Shown: positions 1-10,413 of the stretch, piece after piece | Position numbering within the stretch: the stretch's first letter is position 1 | Layout: the number at the start of each line of letters is the position of its first letter | Assembly: GCF_000321225.1 (NCBI RefSeq) | Contig: NW_004450565.1 | Location: 1,682,202 to 1,746,201 of the forward strand | Length of the DNA: 64,000 bases | Reading direction: 5' to 3' | Origin: Odobenus rosmarus divergens | Taxonomy: Eukaryota; Chordata; Mammalia; Carnivora; Odobenidae | The notes under the pieces: generated by a model | What the model was told of the DNA's origin: nothing | Seen by the model: the letters and a program-made list of their open reading frames with translations, nothing else | Database searches by the model: none | Translations under genes and position numbers: made by a program

Positions 1-654
1 TAGGCCCTGGGGGATGTTGCCTGGTGGTTAAGAACCCCAAGTATTGAGAGTAGATCAAGGGCCAGAGCCCCAAGGGACAGCAGTGTCTGAGTGGGGCTAG
101 CAGGACCCTTCAGAGGAGCCTGGGCAGTGACATTTGGAGGAAGAGAGCTAGACTTGGGAAGCTGGGAGACCAGATGGTCTCAGAAGTAGCTGTCACAGCA
201 GAGGGCAACCAGATGTGGTCAAGAAGTGGGCTATGCAGCAGGACCATGGGTGGTCTTGGCTGGAAGGGGGCTGCATGCTAACCACCAGTGTTTGGATGAA
301 TTCACCTGTTCACTTGGCAACAGAACAAACATTCCATACCTGGGGAAGAGCTGGATCAGCAAACCAGAAACCTCTCTTAGGGAAAACAGGGACTCAGAGG
401 TAAGGCCAGATAAGTGACAAGACAGATGCCAGTTCAGCAGGCGGATCTGATCCAGAGGGTACCGCTGCAGGGCATGGTCCAGGGAGGATAACTCTTGAAG
501 AGTTGGAAGCTGGAAATAGGGTGTCAGATGTAGAGCCCCTGGGAGAAATGTTGGAAGGCAGGATAAAGCTTATGGGAACTGAACTGAAATACAAGACTCC
601 ATCACAAGGAATTAATATGGTTACTGGAACCAGGGCCAGCAAGTCGTTCCTCCA
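1..654. other. Unique intergenic sequence, no gene recognised
   Basis: No conserved coding segment, RNA gene or familiar repeat is recognised. The short open frames here are chance frames. One of them (from 503) is long only because it runs into the stop-free CCAT satellite that follows. Confidence 0.5.
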
Positions 655-1238
655 TCCATTCCTCCCCCCATCCATCCATCCATCCATCCAACCATCCATC
701 CATCCAACCATCCATCCAACCATCCATCCAACCATCCAGCCAGCCAGCCAGCCTCCATCCAACCATCCAACCATCCATCCAACCATCCATCCAACCATCC
801 ATCCATCCATCCATCCAGCCATCCATCACTCATCCATCTATCCACCCATCCATCCACCCATCCATCCAACCATCCATCCATCACTCATCCATCTATCCAG
901 CCATCCACCCATCCATCCAACCATCCATCCATCCATCCATCCAACCATCCATCCATCCATCCATCCAACCATCCATCCATCCATCCAACCATCCAACCAT
1001 CCACCCATCCATCCACCCATCCATCCAACCATCCATCCATCACTCATCCATCCATCCAGCCATCCACCCATCCATCCAACCATCCATCCATCCATCCATC
1101 CAACCATCCATCCACCCATCCATCCATCCATCCATCCACCCATCCATCCATCCATCCATCCAACCATCCATCCAACCATCCATCCATCCATCCATCCATC
1201 CATCCATCCATCCATCCATCCAATCATTCAACCATGCA
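655..1238. repeat. CCAT/ATCC tetranucleotide satellite with 159-bp higher-order unit
   Basis: About 580 bp of imperfect CCAT repeats with CCAA, CCAC, CCAG and CACTC variants. The array is not homogeneous. The block starting at 841 recurs at 1000, so the 'TCACTC' variants at 881 and 1040 lie 159 bp apart, and the flanking variant order is the same over at least 110 bp with one visible mismatch. This indicates an internal unequal-exchange duplication. Several frames on both strands are open throughout (Pro-Ser-Ile-His type on +, Met-Asp-Gly-Trp type on -), purely because the repeat contains no stop. Confidence 0.95.
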
Positions 1239-1245
1239 TCCATTC

Positions 1246-1589
1246 ACATCTGTCCATCCATTATCTGATATTTGGGGGGCATAGCTGATATACTAGTTAC
1301 TGAGGCACGTCCACAAACACAGTTGAGAAGACAGATCCCCACTCAGGAGTCTGCCAAACACCTTGAGCTCAACATGTTTCCAGCTGATCTCATTTTCTCC
1401 TCCTCCCAACTCCAGACCTTCACCTGCCCCAGCTTTTAGTGACTATTAGTCATCCCTACCCTAAGTCCGCAAGGGCGGTCCTTGGTTTTCTGTCTTCCTT
1501 ACCCTCCCATCCATTCTAATTCCTTGGCTTCTCTCAACCATCTCTGCTCTTCTTGGCCGGGCCTCAGTGCCCCTGGGTCACCGCAATAT
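1246..1589. other. Unique intergenic sequence
   Basis: Nothing recognisable lies between the CCAT satellite and the MaLR provirus. Confidence 0.4.
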
Positions 1590-2590
1590 TACCTATGCTA
1601 GAGTTTTTGTCTGCTCAGGCTGCCATAGCCAAAGAACAAAGATGGGGTGGCTGATGAACGACAGACAGGTATGTCTTACACTTCTGGAAGCTGGAAGTCC
1701 AAGATCAAGGCACCAGCAGATTTCACATGTGGTTGTCAGGAGCATGCTATGAAGGCACGCACGTGAAGAGCGTCTTTCCCAAAGCCGGCTTTATTCAGTC
1801 CTCAAGGTTAACATGCTGATGAGGCAGGTTCAGGATTCCAAACTCAGTGACATCTCACCACATATTGAACTTGGCTTCTTGCAGGTCACCCAAAGCAAAG
1901 CACGAGACGGGCGACACAACACATTAAGCAGAACAGGACATAGGAAGTGAACAGTCCCCATGCAATGTCAGTCTGTGGGCGCGAGGTTGAGATAAGGTCT
2001 CAGTCCTGTCCCGGTCAGTTCTCGGCACTTACTGCTTCTCACGTTCCATCAGGGAAGGATCTCGGTTCCTCTTGGAGATCAGTCGGGCAGAGCCCCCTGC
2101 AGCAGCTGCCTGTTTGAAGTGGTCAGACATGCAGGGGTCAGTGTCTGAGGAGTCTGACAGTCTGCTGCAAAAATCCTCCCTTTCTAAAGGGATGTCATTG
2201 GTCTTGGGCCCTGCAGACCTCCTCTGCTTCTGCTAGTTGTCAGTTCTGGGGTGTGGTCGGTCAGTGCTGGTAGGGTGATATCTGGTTTTAGGTCAATACT
2301 GTGGGCCTGCTCTGTCACTGCCTGACATGAGTGACTCCGTCTTGCTCTCTACACTGGCGAAAGCCCACTTCCTCATTCACAGATGGCAACTTCTTCCTGG
2401 GTCCTCACAGTGGGGAAGGGGCAAGGGAGCTCCCTGGGGTCTCCTTCATAATGGCACTGACCCCAGTCATGAGGACTCCCCCTCCTGCCCTAATTACTTC
2501 CCAAAGGCCCCGCTGCCTCCTGCCATCACCTTTGGGGTCGGCTTCAGCCTCTGAACTTGAGGGGAGCACATTTAGACCATAGCAATCCAT
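1590..2590 (-). mobile_element. 3' LTR of the MaLR provirus, split by a younger LTR
   Basis: The LTR homology runs from about 1590 to 1727, stops near 'CACCAGCAGATTTCACA', and resumes near 2354 ('CTGGCGAAAGCCC') at the expected next part of the MLT1/MST sequence. It ends with 'ATTTAGACCATAGCA' near 2583. The intervening 626 bp is an unrelated LTR listed separately. Confidence 0.65.
1728..2353 (-). mobile_element. Nested solitary LTR (ERV, probably class I), antisense
   Basis: A foreign block interrupts the MaLR 3' LTR. On the - strand it begins TGTAGAGAGC and ends CAACCACA, so it has TG...CA ends. An AATAAA polyadenylation signal (read as TTTATT at 1790-1795 on +) lies close to the end, as expected at the R/U5 side of an LTR. 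An alternative boundary pair is the 7-bp inverted repeat TGTCAGG (1734) / CCTGACA (2321). No clear target-site duplication is seen. No internal viral genes accompany it, so it is a solo LTR. The family is not identified. Confidence 0.55.
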
Positions 2591-3848
2591 TCCTGGCCCC
2601 CAAAAGTCACGTCCTTCTCGCATGAGAAATACGTTCACTCCATCCCAACAGCCTGAGTTTTAACTCATTCTGGCATCTGCTCCAAAGTCTGAGTCCGAAG
2701 TCTGATCTAAATCTCATCTAAGTCAGGGGTAGGGGAGACCCCAGGTACCTTCATGCTGAGGCAGACTCCTTCCCAGCTGTGAAGCTGTCCCAAATGCAAT
2801 GGTGGGGCACAGGACAGACATTCCCATCCCAAAGGGGAGCAACTGGAAGGAAGGATTGGGGTGACCATACCAAGCAAGTCCAAACTACAAGAAAAACTGT
2901 GAGAGTTTGAGGCTTGAGACAAATCCTATGGCTGGATCCTCTGCCGTCTAGGACTACTGAGGCAGGGTCCTGACCCAAGCTTTGCTAGGCAGGGGTTGCC
3001 TCCCCAAGGCTCTGGGTGGCCCCACCCTCGTGCAACTCTGTGTCAGGTCCTTGCCCTTATGGTGGCTCTCTGGGGCTGGGGTCACAGAGGTACAGCTCTA
3101 CCTGGAGGCCCTGTCTTTTGAAATCTAGGTGGAGGCATCCATGCCCCCAGGACTCTGTGGGGGTGGGTTGGGGTGGGGGGTGTGGAGGGGTGGTGTGGGG
3201 AAGCATCTGGAGCCACAGTGAGGGGAATCATAGCTCTGATGGTTGCAGGGTCCTTCTCTCTTGTCTTGGAGAATAGCGTCCGATCTCTTCATTGACAGTC
3301 ACTCAAACACATCCTTTGTGCTCTCCGTTTTTGCAATATGGATAGGGTGGGAGTTTTCTAAATCTTAAAGTTCTGCCTCCTTTCTAATTAGCAATTCTGT
3401 CTTTAAGATATTTCTATTTCACGATAAGTCCTCAGGAGAAGCCAAGCCCCACTGTCCACACTTTGCTTAGACAGAGCTTCAGCCAAAGGATCCAGTTTCA
3501 TCACTCAAGTCCCACCTTCTACCAAACACTAGAACACAATCCAACCCCCTGTCACATGATAGTGAGGATCACCTTTCCTCTGGTTTCCAGGACTGTGGTC
3601 CTCATTTCCATCTGAGACACCACCCACGTTTCTACCAACATCGAGGGATCACCCAGGTGCTCTCCAGGTCTGTGGTCTGTTACACGATGGAATCAAGGGA
3701 AAGGTAGAACAGGGTCTTCCCGTGTCCCACAGTAGGGGGCTCTCCCTGCAACTCTCCTCTTGTCCTGAGTTCTCGCCAGAATCGCCCTCAGTGGTCTTCA
3801 TGGTGATGAAGACTTTTTCCAACATCGACCTCAAAACTCCCAGCCTCA
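2591..3848 (-). mobile_element. MaLR internal (non-coding) region, antisense
   Basis: The sequence is continuous with the 3' LTR and resembles the internal part of MST/THE1-class elements in antisense (phrases near 2650-2720, 3560-3640). It is interrupted by a 66-bp segment (3670-3735) with an inverted twin outside the provirus. MaLR internal regions normally lack functional coding capacity, and none is seen here. Confidence 0.6.
3670..3735. repeat. 66-bp inverted-repeat copy A, inserted in MaLR internal sequence
   Basis: The reverse complement of this segment matches 4494-4559 at 64 of 66 positions; both differences are C/T on the + strand of copy B. Copy A is bounded on both sides by GCTCTCC (3659-3665 and 3739-3745), which looks like a small target duplication. 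See findings. Confidence 0.85.
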
Positions 3849-3987
3849 GGGCATCTGGGTGGTTCAGTGTGAAGCATCTGCCTTCGGCTCAGGTCATGAT
3901 CTCAGGGTCCTGGGATCGAGTCCCACATCGGGCTCCCTGCTCAGTGGAGAGTCTGCTTCTCCCTCTCCCTCTGCCTGCAGCACCCCG
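3849..3987 (+). mobile_element. SINEC (carnivore tRNA-Lys SINE), 3'-truncated
   Basis: The tRNA-derived head ('CTGGGTGGTTCAG'), 'GGCTCAGGTCATGATCTCAG' and 'GAGTCTGCTTCTCCCTCTCC' are present. It ends just after the CT-rich body with no poly(A) tail. It lies at the junction of the MaLR internal region and its 5' LTR. Confidence 0.9.
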
Positions 3988-4001
3988 TTCCCGGTACCGA
4001 T

Positions 4002-4347
4002 GTTCAGTCTTAGGCTGCTAAAACAAAAGGACCCTGGACTGGGTGGTTTATAAACAGTGGAAATCTATTTCCCACAGTCCTGGAGGCTGGAAGTCGAAGC
4101 TCAAAGTGCCAGCAGATCCAGGGTCTGGTGAGAGCCCTCTGGTGGCTCGTGAATGGCCACCTTCTCCCTATGTCCTCAGTGGGGAAGGGCTGAGGGAGCT
4201 CTCTGGGGTCCCTTTCAAAGGGAAGGAGGGCTCCACCCTCATGACCTAATCACCTCCCAAAGACTTCATCTCCACATAGCACCATTGCATTGGGGGTTGG
4301 AATGGAACAGATGAATTTGGGGAAATGTAACCGCTCGGTCTATAGCC
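4002..4347 (-). mobile_element. 5' LTR of the MaLR provirus, antisense
   Basis: It matches the antisense MLT1/MST pattern from end to end: 'GGCTGCTAAAACAAAAGGACC', 'CTGGAGGCTGGAAGTC', 'GGGAAGGGCTGAGGGAGCTC', 'TGACCTAATCACCTCCCAAAG', and the terminal 'TCTATAGCC'. It aligns by eye with the split LTR at 1590-2590, supporting one original element. Confidence 0.7.
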
Positions 4348-4973
4348 CTTGGTTATGAACTTCTCTGACCCCGTCTCCACGTGTGAATGGGAACAGGAAC
4401 ACCCACGGTGGAGAGTGGTGCAGAGCTGGGCACTTACCCAATAGGAGCTTCCCAAACAGGAGCTACTCTCACCCCCAGACGGTGCTCTCTCCACTACTGT
4501 GGGACACGGGAAGACCCTGTTCTACCTTTCCCTTGATTCCATTGTGTAATAGACCACAGTCTTATTTGCAATTCTGAAATACAAAAAGCTCTGAAGACAG
4601 AAAGTTGTGGGTTTTTTGTTTTGTTTTTTGTAAGTTTGGTGCCAAAATTCAACTTGCTGCAAAACCTCACCTGCGTGGGCTGACACCCCAACGCCCCCTG
4701 TGTGCAGGCATCTCTGCTGGTCCCCGACACTGTGTATGTTTTAAATTCTAAAGTGTATATTTCCTTTTGGGACCTTGGGTTCAATCACACTATGAATGAA
4801 TTGAAAAGAGTGATGAAAGACACTCCATTGCTTGCTGTGGGAGGGACATGTCAATGCTGTCCTTGCCAGTAGCAGGAACTGCAGAGGCCGCTTTTAGGCA
4901 ACAGGCTTGAGCGATGGAAATCTGAGTAAGGTAGGAGGGCCTGATGCAGTTTTTGAATATAGGTGAGGTTTGG
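4348..4973. other. Intergenic sequence containing inverted-repeat copy B
   Basis: No gene. It contains the 66-bp segment 4494-4559, the inverted twin of 3670-3735. The part from about 4575 to 4800 has the feel of an old interspersed repeat, but I cannot name it. Confidence 0.4.
4494..4559. repeat. 66-bp inverted-repeat copy B (probable template)
   Basis: Near-identical reverse complement of 3670-3735, about 760 bp away. It is not within a recognised repeat, which suggests that this is the original locus and copy A the derivative. Confidence 0.85.
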
Positions 4974-5567
4974 TGTGGTCTGGAGCTGATGGCCAAGAAA
5001 GAATTCTTTTTTTTTTAATGTTTTATTTATTTATTCATGAGAGTCAGAGAGAGAGAGAAAGAGAGAGGCAGAGGGAGAAGCAGGCTTCCCGCGGAGCAGG
5101 GAGCCCGATGCGGGACTGGATCCCAGGACACTGGGATCATGACCTGAGCCGAAGGCAGACGCTTAACCATCTGAGCCACCCAGGTGCCCCACCAAGAAAG
5201 AATTCTTGAGACGTCTTCGGGGCAAAAAGGTGGTTTTATTAAAGCCCAGGGACAGGACCCGTGGGCGGAAAGAGCCGCTGTCCTGGGATTGTGAGGGGTG
5301 ACTGATTATATACTTTGGGGCTGGGGGAAGTAAAGGGAAAGGGAATTCCAAAAGGACATTCATATGCTAAAGAAGCACAGGATACCGGAGGCCTTGCCAT
5401 TGTCAAGTTAAGGTTGTTTTTCCCTCTAGCGGAGCATTAACGTGAAGACAGTTGGGAGTTTCCTGGAGGACGGTTATACTCTGCCCAATTCAAGTACCTG
5501 TCGATGGGCTCCAGGTTATAAGGACATTTAATTTTATCTCCATTTCCTTCGGCCTTTGTTTCCCACA
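4974..5567 (-). mobile_element. Probable solitary ERV LTR, antisense, containing a SINE
   Basis: The block starts TGTGGTC (4974) and ends CCCACA (5562-5567), giving TG...CA ends with a 5-bp inverted terminus. An AATAAA signal in antisense (TTTATT, 5235-5240) lies near the left end. A SINE splits it at 5009-5191. No flanking duplication is found and the family is not identified. Confidence 0.5.
5009..5191 (-). mobile_element. SINEC, antisense, 16-bp target duplication
   Basis: Poly(T), then the body and 'GAAGGCAGACGCTTAACC...GAGCCACCCAGG' at the right end. It is flanked by perfect CCAAGAAAGAATTCTT duplications at 4993-5008 and 5192-5207, which proves insertion into the surrounding LTR. Confidence 0.97.
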
Positions 5568-6405
5568 TCAGTATGAGTTAGGAAATCAAAAGATGAGCAG
5601 CTGAAGTTTCACAGTATCAAGAACCCTAGAAACATGGAAAACACCACCTGGAGGGAGGGAGAGATGCTGATCACGTGTAGCATGAGTGGGGTTGGCGATG
5701 AAGAAGCCGACATACGGACATATGCCAAGGGCTGTTTGCTGGTCATGGGGGCAGCTGGAATCTCGCAGGAAGACCTGATCTTTACAGGGGAGCATGAATA
5801 TTCAGAAGGTTGGCTATAGGAATTGAAGAAGTGCTGTGATAGAAAATATCCTGAATATCTGTGTGGGAAAACTTCTGATCAGGAAGCATCTGAAAATTAT
5901 ACTGATGGGCTTGCTGTGATCGTATCAGATGAAAACCTTCATCTGGATGAGTCTTCAGTGCTGACGAGGCAGCTGGGTGCTGTTTCCAGAAAGGCATTAG
6001 AATGGCTGAGGGAGGGGTGCGCCAGGATTTCAGGCTGGCTCAAGATAAAGCTGGATGTGACTGGGAGAAGGCACCCGTTCTCAATGGCGTATGCTGTGTT
6101 CCGTGTCCTATTGTGCAAACAAACACGCTGGTAACCCAAGAAATGTTTTCTGCCTGGTTGGATAATCCCTTTCTATCAGCAGCACAGATTTGCCAGACAT
6201 GAGAACTAACATTTTACTATTTCTCTGCAACCGCTCCACACACCCCCTTCCTGAACATCTTTTGAAAAGTAATGTTTCTGACATTTGTTTTTCCCCAGTT
6301 TGCAAAAGGAGTTTTATGTCCCGTGAGGAGTAAATGTAAATGCTTTTCCGGAGGAGGGGTAAATAAATGCACGCTTCTGCGGTTGTCAGAGCAGGGCCTC
6401 CTGAA
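5568..6405. other. Intergenic sequence with two in-register open frames, unknown
   Basis: Two + frames (5634-5819 and 5823-6134) share one reading register and are separated by a single TAG. Neither resembles a family I recognise. No splice sites or start context argue for expression. This could be a decayed coding or retroviral fragment, or chance. Confidence 0.3.
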
Positions 6406-6407
6406 CA

Positions 6408-6437
6408 TGATTGATTGATCGATTGATTGATCGATCG
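6408..6437. repeat. Short GATT/ATCG simple repeat
   Basis: About 30 bp of ATTG repeats degenerating to ATCG (ATGATTGATTGATCG type). Confidence 0.85.
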
Positions 6438-6440
6438 GTA

Positions 6441-7534
6441 GCAGGATGGCCACTTACACCGTCGCTAGTGCTCCAACGGTCCGGGGAGCTCCTCTAACAC
6501 GTGCTTGGCACAACTTTGATCTAAAATGATGCTGGACACCGAACCTGGAGCAGTCTGCCCATCAGAGGACATGGTGAGAGCAAACCTCATTATTTAGCCC
6601 AAAGATTTACCAACCACAGTTTAAGTCAAGGGAAAGTGACATGCTGAACATGGAAATTAGTGTGGGACCCGCTAAGTGCTGGCTTCAAGGACATTGATCA
6701 GCAAGCAGGCCCTCACCAAACTCAAGAGATGGCTTCGCTTGGAGACCGCTGACTCGGGAAGCATGCAGAGAAGTGCTGTCCTCGCGGGGCTGCCTGATGA
6801 TCTGACACACTCATCCTTCCCATGTGTCCACTTCTGACCCTGGCACCCCAGCCATGCAGCACGGCTGTGCCCTCTTCCCGAGCCCCGGCTTCTGAGGCAG
6901 CCAGACCCAGGGACGGCTCACTGCGCATGTGAGGATGAGCATTTAGCTTCTCTTGAACCGCTATATGTTTGAAGCTCTACTGAACATTTTCCTCGGGAAG
7001 GAGTACTAGGAAATTTATTGTCTGTAGTTAGCGCAATATTTCACAGACCGCTTCAAGACTATATAAATCAGCTGGAAGCAAGTCGCAGTAGTATCTGTGG
7101 GATGTTAATTCCGCTCAGTGGGATAAATCCGGCTGCAGCAATGTTAATGTGTCTGATTTGGGGCTGCCTCAGACCCTGACGAAGGTTATGCGACATATGG
7201 TGTATGCTCTTACTGCTTTTTTCAGCTCTGGACGCTTTGAATGCCAAAGCTCAGCTGGCCCCACGGGACGCAGACCTGGTGCTCCGCAGGAGGATCCCAG
7301 GACATGTTTAGGAGTGAATGAAGGGCAATGAAGGGGACGGCAGTGGAGTGTGGCTGACACTTTGCAGAAGAAGTCGTGGCCCAGGCTGGCCCTTGGGAGT
7401 GGAGTGGAGGGAGCAGGGAGTAAGCAGGGAATCGGCCAATCCCTGCCCTTGATGTTTGCTCCTGTGAACAGAGGAGGGAAACTCGTACACTGGACTGACT
7501 GTATGTATCAAACTGTGTCCCCAAGGGCAGTGCT
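6441..7534. other. Intergenic sequence; possible conserved non-coding stretch at 6955-7205
   Basis: No gene or clear repeat. The part from about 6955 to 7205 is less GC-rich than its surroundings and contains 'TGGGATAAATCC' (7119-7130) and two 'ATGTTAAT' words, like a regulatory block rather than a decayed repeat. This is only an impression. Confidence 0.3.
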
Positions 7535-7712
7535 GGGCTCAGGGTACCCAGGAAAATACAGGATGCCCAGCTAAATTTGAGCTTCAGGTAAATGACAAAT
7601 ACTTGTTTAGTATAAGTAATTCCCAAATTATCACAAGGGATTTATATCAAAAATTTATCCACCACTTATCTGAAATTTTGCTCCACTTTTATGTGCTAAA
7701 TCTGGCAACTCT
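7535..7712. repeat. Palindromic interspersed repeat (MITE-like DNA transposon)
   Basis: The left arm ('AGCTAAATTTGAGCTTCAGG ... AGTATAAGTAATTCCC') and the right arm ('GGGATTTATATC ... TTATCTGAAATTTTGCTCC') are imperfect reverse complements. This architecture fits an ancient mammalian non-autonomous DNA transposon. I recognise the type but not the exact family. Confidence 0.55.
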
Positions 7713-10018
7713 TGATGGGGTCTCAGACATCTTTGTCCCTGGTCGGCTAGCACTGGGCCTGCACCCAGAGATGCTCACAGGTGTCCAAGGAACGAGGGGT
7801 CATAAGGATGGACTTTGGCAGGGTGTGGGCTTGCGTCAGTTCTCAGCTTCTTGCCTCTGAGCTTCAAATCCACAATTGCCTGCTCTAGATAATGGACGTG
7901 GGCTTTGCGAATGGCTTCCCTCCGCCAGCTGGGGTGCTGGTGAGCCCCGTCAGTACTTGGCACAGTGGAGGGGAAGGTTTTCTTTTCCAGTGCCGGTGCA
8001 GTGCACAGCACCAGCAACGTGCTGTGGCCAGCACCTCCCCTTGGCACCTCTTCCAGTGTTCACAGTGGAGTGACCTGACACGGTGCCTCCCGTGTGCTGC
8101 TTCCTCTGGCGTCCCCTTGGGAGGCTTGGCAGAGTGCCCTGATGCCTAGCACCTCCTGGGGCGCCTTCCCTGGCACCCCAGAGACCAGATCCCCAGCAGT
8201 GCCATTGGTGAGGCTCTCAGTGAGTCCGGCGGGCAGTGAGCCAAGCCGTGCCCACCCTATGCAGCAGGCCACACTGGGGCCATGCCGGGACTCCTCCTAT
8301 GAGGCCTGGGGGGGGGGTCTTCCCTGTCAACCTGAGGGCTCTCCCCGCATCTGATAGTCCTGTACCCCAGTGTTCTCTGAAGCTATTGCTCCCAACTCTC
8401 TGTCACTCCAATGCCCTGTGGATAACTCTTTGAGATTAACTTTCCCTGTTCAAACGACTGTGTGGTTTCCATCTCCTGATGGGACCCCGATGGCCCAGGC
8501 ACGAAGAATCTCTGCAGTTCTGTTTTTACTCTGAACCAAGGGCTGGTTTTCTCTTTCAGAACAGGGCCTGATAGTTGGCTTGATTCGTTCAGTATGACCG
8601 CAGACACTGAGGGCGGCCCAGAGACTCCACCGGTGCAGGCCTCCCTGGAGCCCCTTAGGCTGCTGTCTGCCTCCTTGGAAGGGGTGGTTGCCTAGTGCTT
8701 TGCTCCCACCAGCCGACCCCCTGGCTAGAGGGAACCAGGGAGCCAGGTCTCCTGGGTTTAGGAGGGGAAGCTGGTTCAGCCTGGGGGTGGGTGTAGGAGG
8801 TCAAGAGATGGAGAGGAATTGACACAAGCCTTTTCCTAAGAAGGAGGGTTGGGGAGCCTCACGTTAGCTGAGACTGGTCCCTGCAAGAACACTGAGTTCC
8901 TCCCAGGGGCCCCAGGGGGACGGCTCTTATCACAGACTGCAGAGGTTCCCTTTGAGGCGGGAGACAAATAAACAGAGTGGTGTGACTAGACCAGGGGACA
9001 GGATCCTCTGAGGGACCTTCATCTTTCAAGAACCTCACAACCTGTCACCAGTCAGTGCTGTCACCCCACAGATCTCCAGCAGGAGACGGGGGCCCAGTGG
9101 GTTAAGGGCAGCCCCTGCATGTGTCCCCTGTCAGCCAGAAGGTCCTGGAACGAGGCCTGGTTTGGTCAGTAGAGAAGTACCTGGGCCCCAGGTCCTCTTG
9201 GGGCTTCTGAGACCAGGGCTCTGGGCTTATTTCAGTGAAGTGGAGTTGGGGAGATTTCAGGGCCAACGGCAATCCTGGGGGAGCTCCCACCATCCTTTAG
9301 CGCCAGTTGTCTCTGTGCTGGGGACTCTGAATCTGTAATTTTAGTCCGGCCTCTCATTGGGGCTGCAACCCCCTGGCTGTAGGCCTTTGAGTTACCCCCC
9401 CACCCGTGGCCCCGCTGCGAGTCTGGACTAATGGGAACCGTAACCTCATGCCCAGCTCAAAGCTTCTCCAGGTGATTTGTTCTCTGATTTTACTAGGCAC
9501 GTCTAATTCAAGTGACAGGATCATAATTTGGTCTTACAGAGTTTTATTTTATGGACTCGGGCACCCCCCACCCCGTTCCTAAGGCTGGAGAAGTCATGTG
9601 ATTCTTACCACCAAAGGAGATAGAAGACCGCCATTTTGTAGGGACTCCCATGGAGGGGGATTCTGTCAGGCCCACAAGGGAAGGCCCAGTGGCACCCATA
9701 AGACTGTCTGCAGGGGGTGCTGAAGGCAGGTGCACTGAAGACTCTGGGTCATTTTAGAGGAGGGAATCAAATCCCCAGCCCTCTCTTTCCCTTACGAGGG
9801 TTTTTGTCTCTACAAAGGCTATAATCCAGCTGATCAGGCATGAACAGCTGCTGTACCTCAGCTCCCAGCCACAGCGACCGGAGCCGAGGCCTGCGCAACC
9901 CACCCACGGAGGCGCGCCTGACTCCCCATGGAGGCCTGCGCCCCCCCATGCCCTGGAATGCCCCCATTCCCTTCAGCACCCCAGAGGCCCTTGAGTATAA
10001 AAGCCTGCGTGTGAAAAC
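7713..10018. other. Intergenic sequence, no gene recognised
   Basis: Only short chance frames. Around 8370-8500 the text ('AACGACTGTGTGGTTTCC' and neighbours) is reminiscent of the end of an old LTR in sense orientation, but too diverged to assign. Confidence 0.35.
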
Positions 10019-10033
10019 AGGCAAACAATTCTT

Positions 10034-10240
10034 TTTTTCTTTTTTTTTTAAGATTTCATTTATTTTTTCGACAGAGAGCAAGAGAGAGAAAGCCAGCACA
10101 AGCAGGGGGAGTGACAGGCAGAGGGAGAAGCAGACTCCCTGCTGAGCAGAGATCCTGATGTGGGACTTGATCCCAGGACCCCGGGATCACGACCTGAGCC
10201 GGAGGCAGACGCTTAACCGACTGAGCCACCCAGGCGTCCC
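10034..10240 (-). mobile_element. SINEC, antisense, 15-bp target duplication
   Basis: T-rich tail, CT/GA body, and tRNA-derived end 'GACTGAGCCACCCAGGCG'. Flanked by perfect AGGCAAACAATTCTT at 10019-10033 and 10241-10255. Confidence 0.97.
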
Positions 10241-10413
10241 AGGCAAACAATTCTTACATTTAAAAACAGCCTAACTGGAGTGAGATGCATTTTTCAAGCA
10301 GGTTTCAGAGCCTGAGAAGGTCCACCTGCAGAGTGGGGGTCTCAAATCTTGGGGCGGGCCAGAGGGAGAAAACCACAGCGAACAGAAAGTACTTATGGTT
10401 ATTGGTGAATTTT

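Larger units (their letters stand above)
1590..4347 (-). mobile_element. Antisense MaLR (ERVL-MaLR, MLT1/MST-like) provirus, near full length, with nested insertions
   Basis: The order on the + strand is: 3' LTR in two pieces (about 1590-1727 and 2354-2590), internal region (about 2591-3848), a SINE, then 5' LTR (about 4002-4347). Both LTRs read like the reverse complement of MLT1/MST consensus ('TCTGCTCAGGCTGCCATA', 'CTGGAGGCTGGAAGTC', 'CACCTCCCAAAG'). The internal part resembles antisense MaLR internal sequence, including the segments near 2650 ('TTTAACTCATTCTGGCATC') and 3560-3625. No intact gene remains. Family assignment rests on remembered consensus sequences; boundaries are good to roughly 20 bp. 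Confidence 0.75.

Noticed and set aside
655..1238. CRISPR-like repeated structure
   Set aside because: Tetranucleotide satellite in a mammalian genome; no spacer/repeat architecture and no cas genes.
503..1288. 261-codon + frame
   Set aside because: Made of CCAT satellite translation (Ser-Ile-His-Pro repeats); the same array is open in several frames on both strands.
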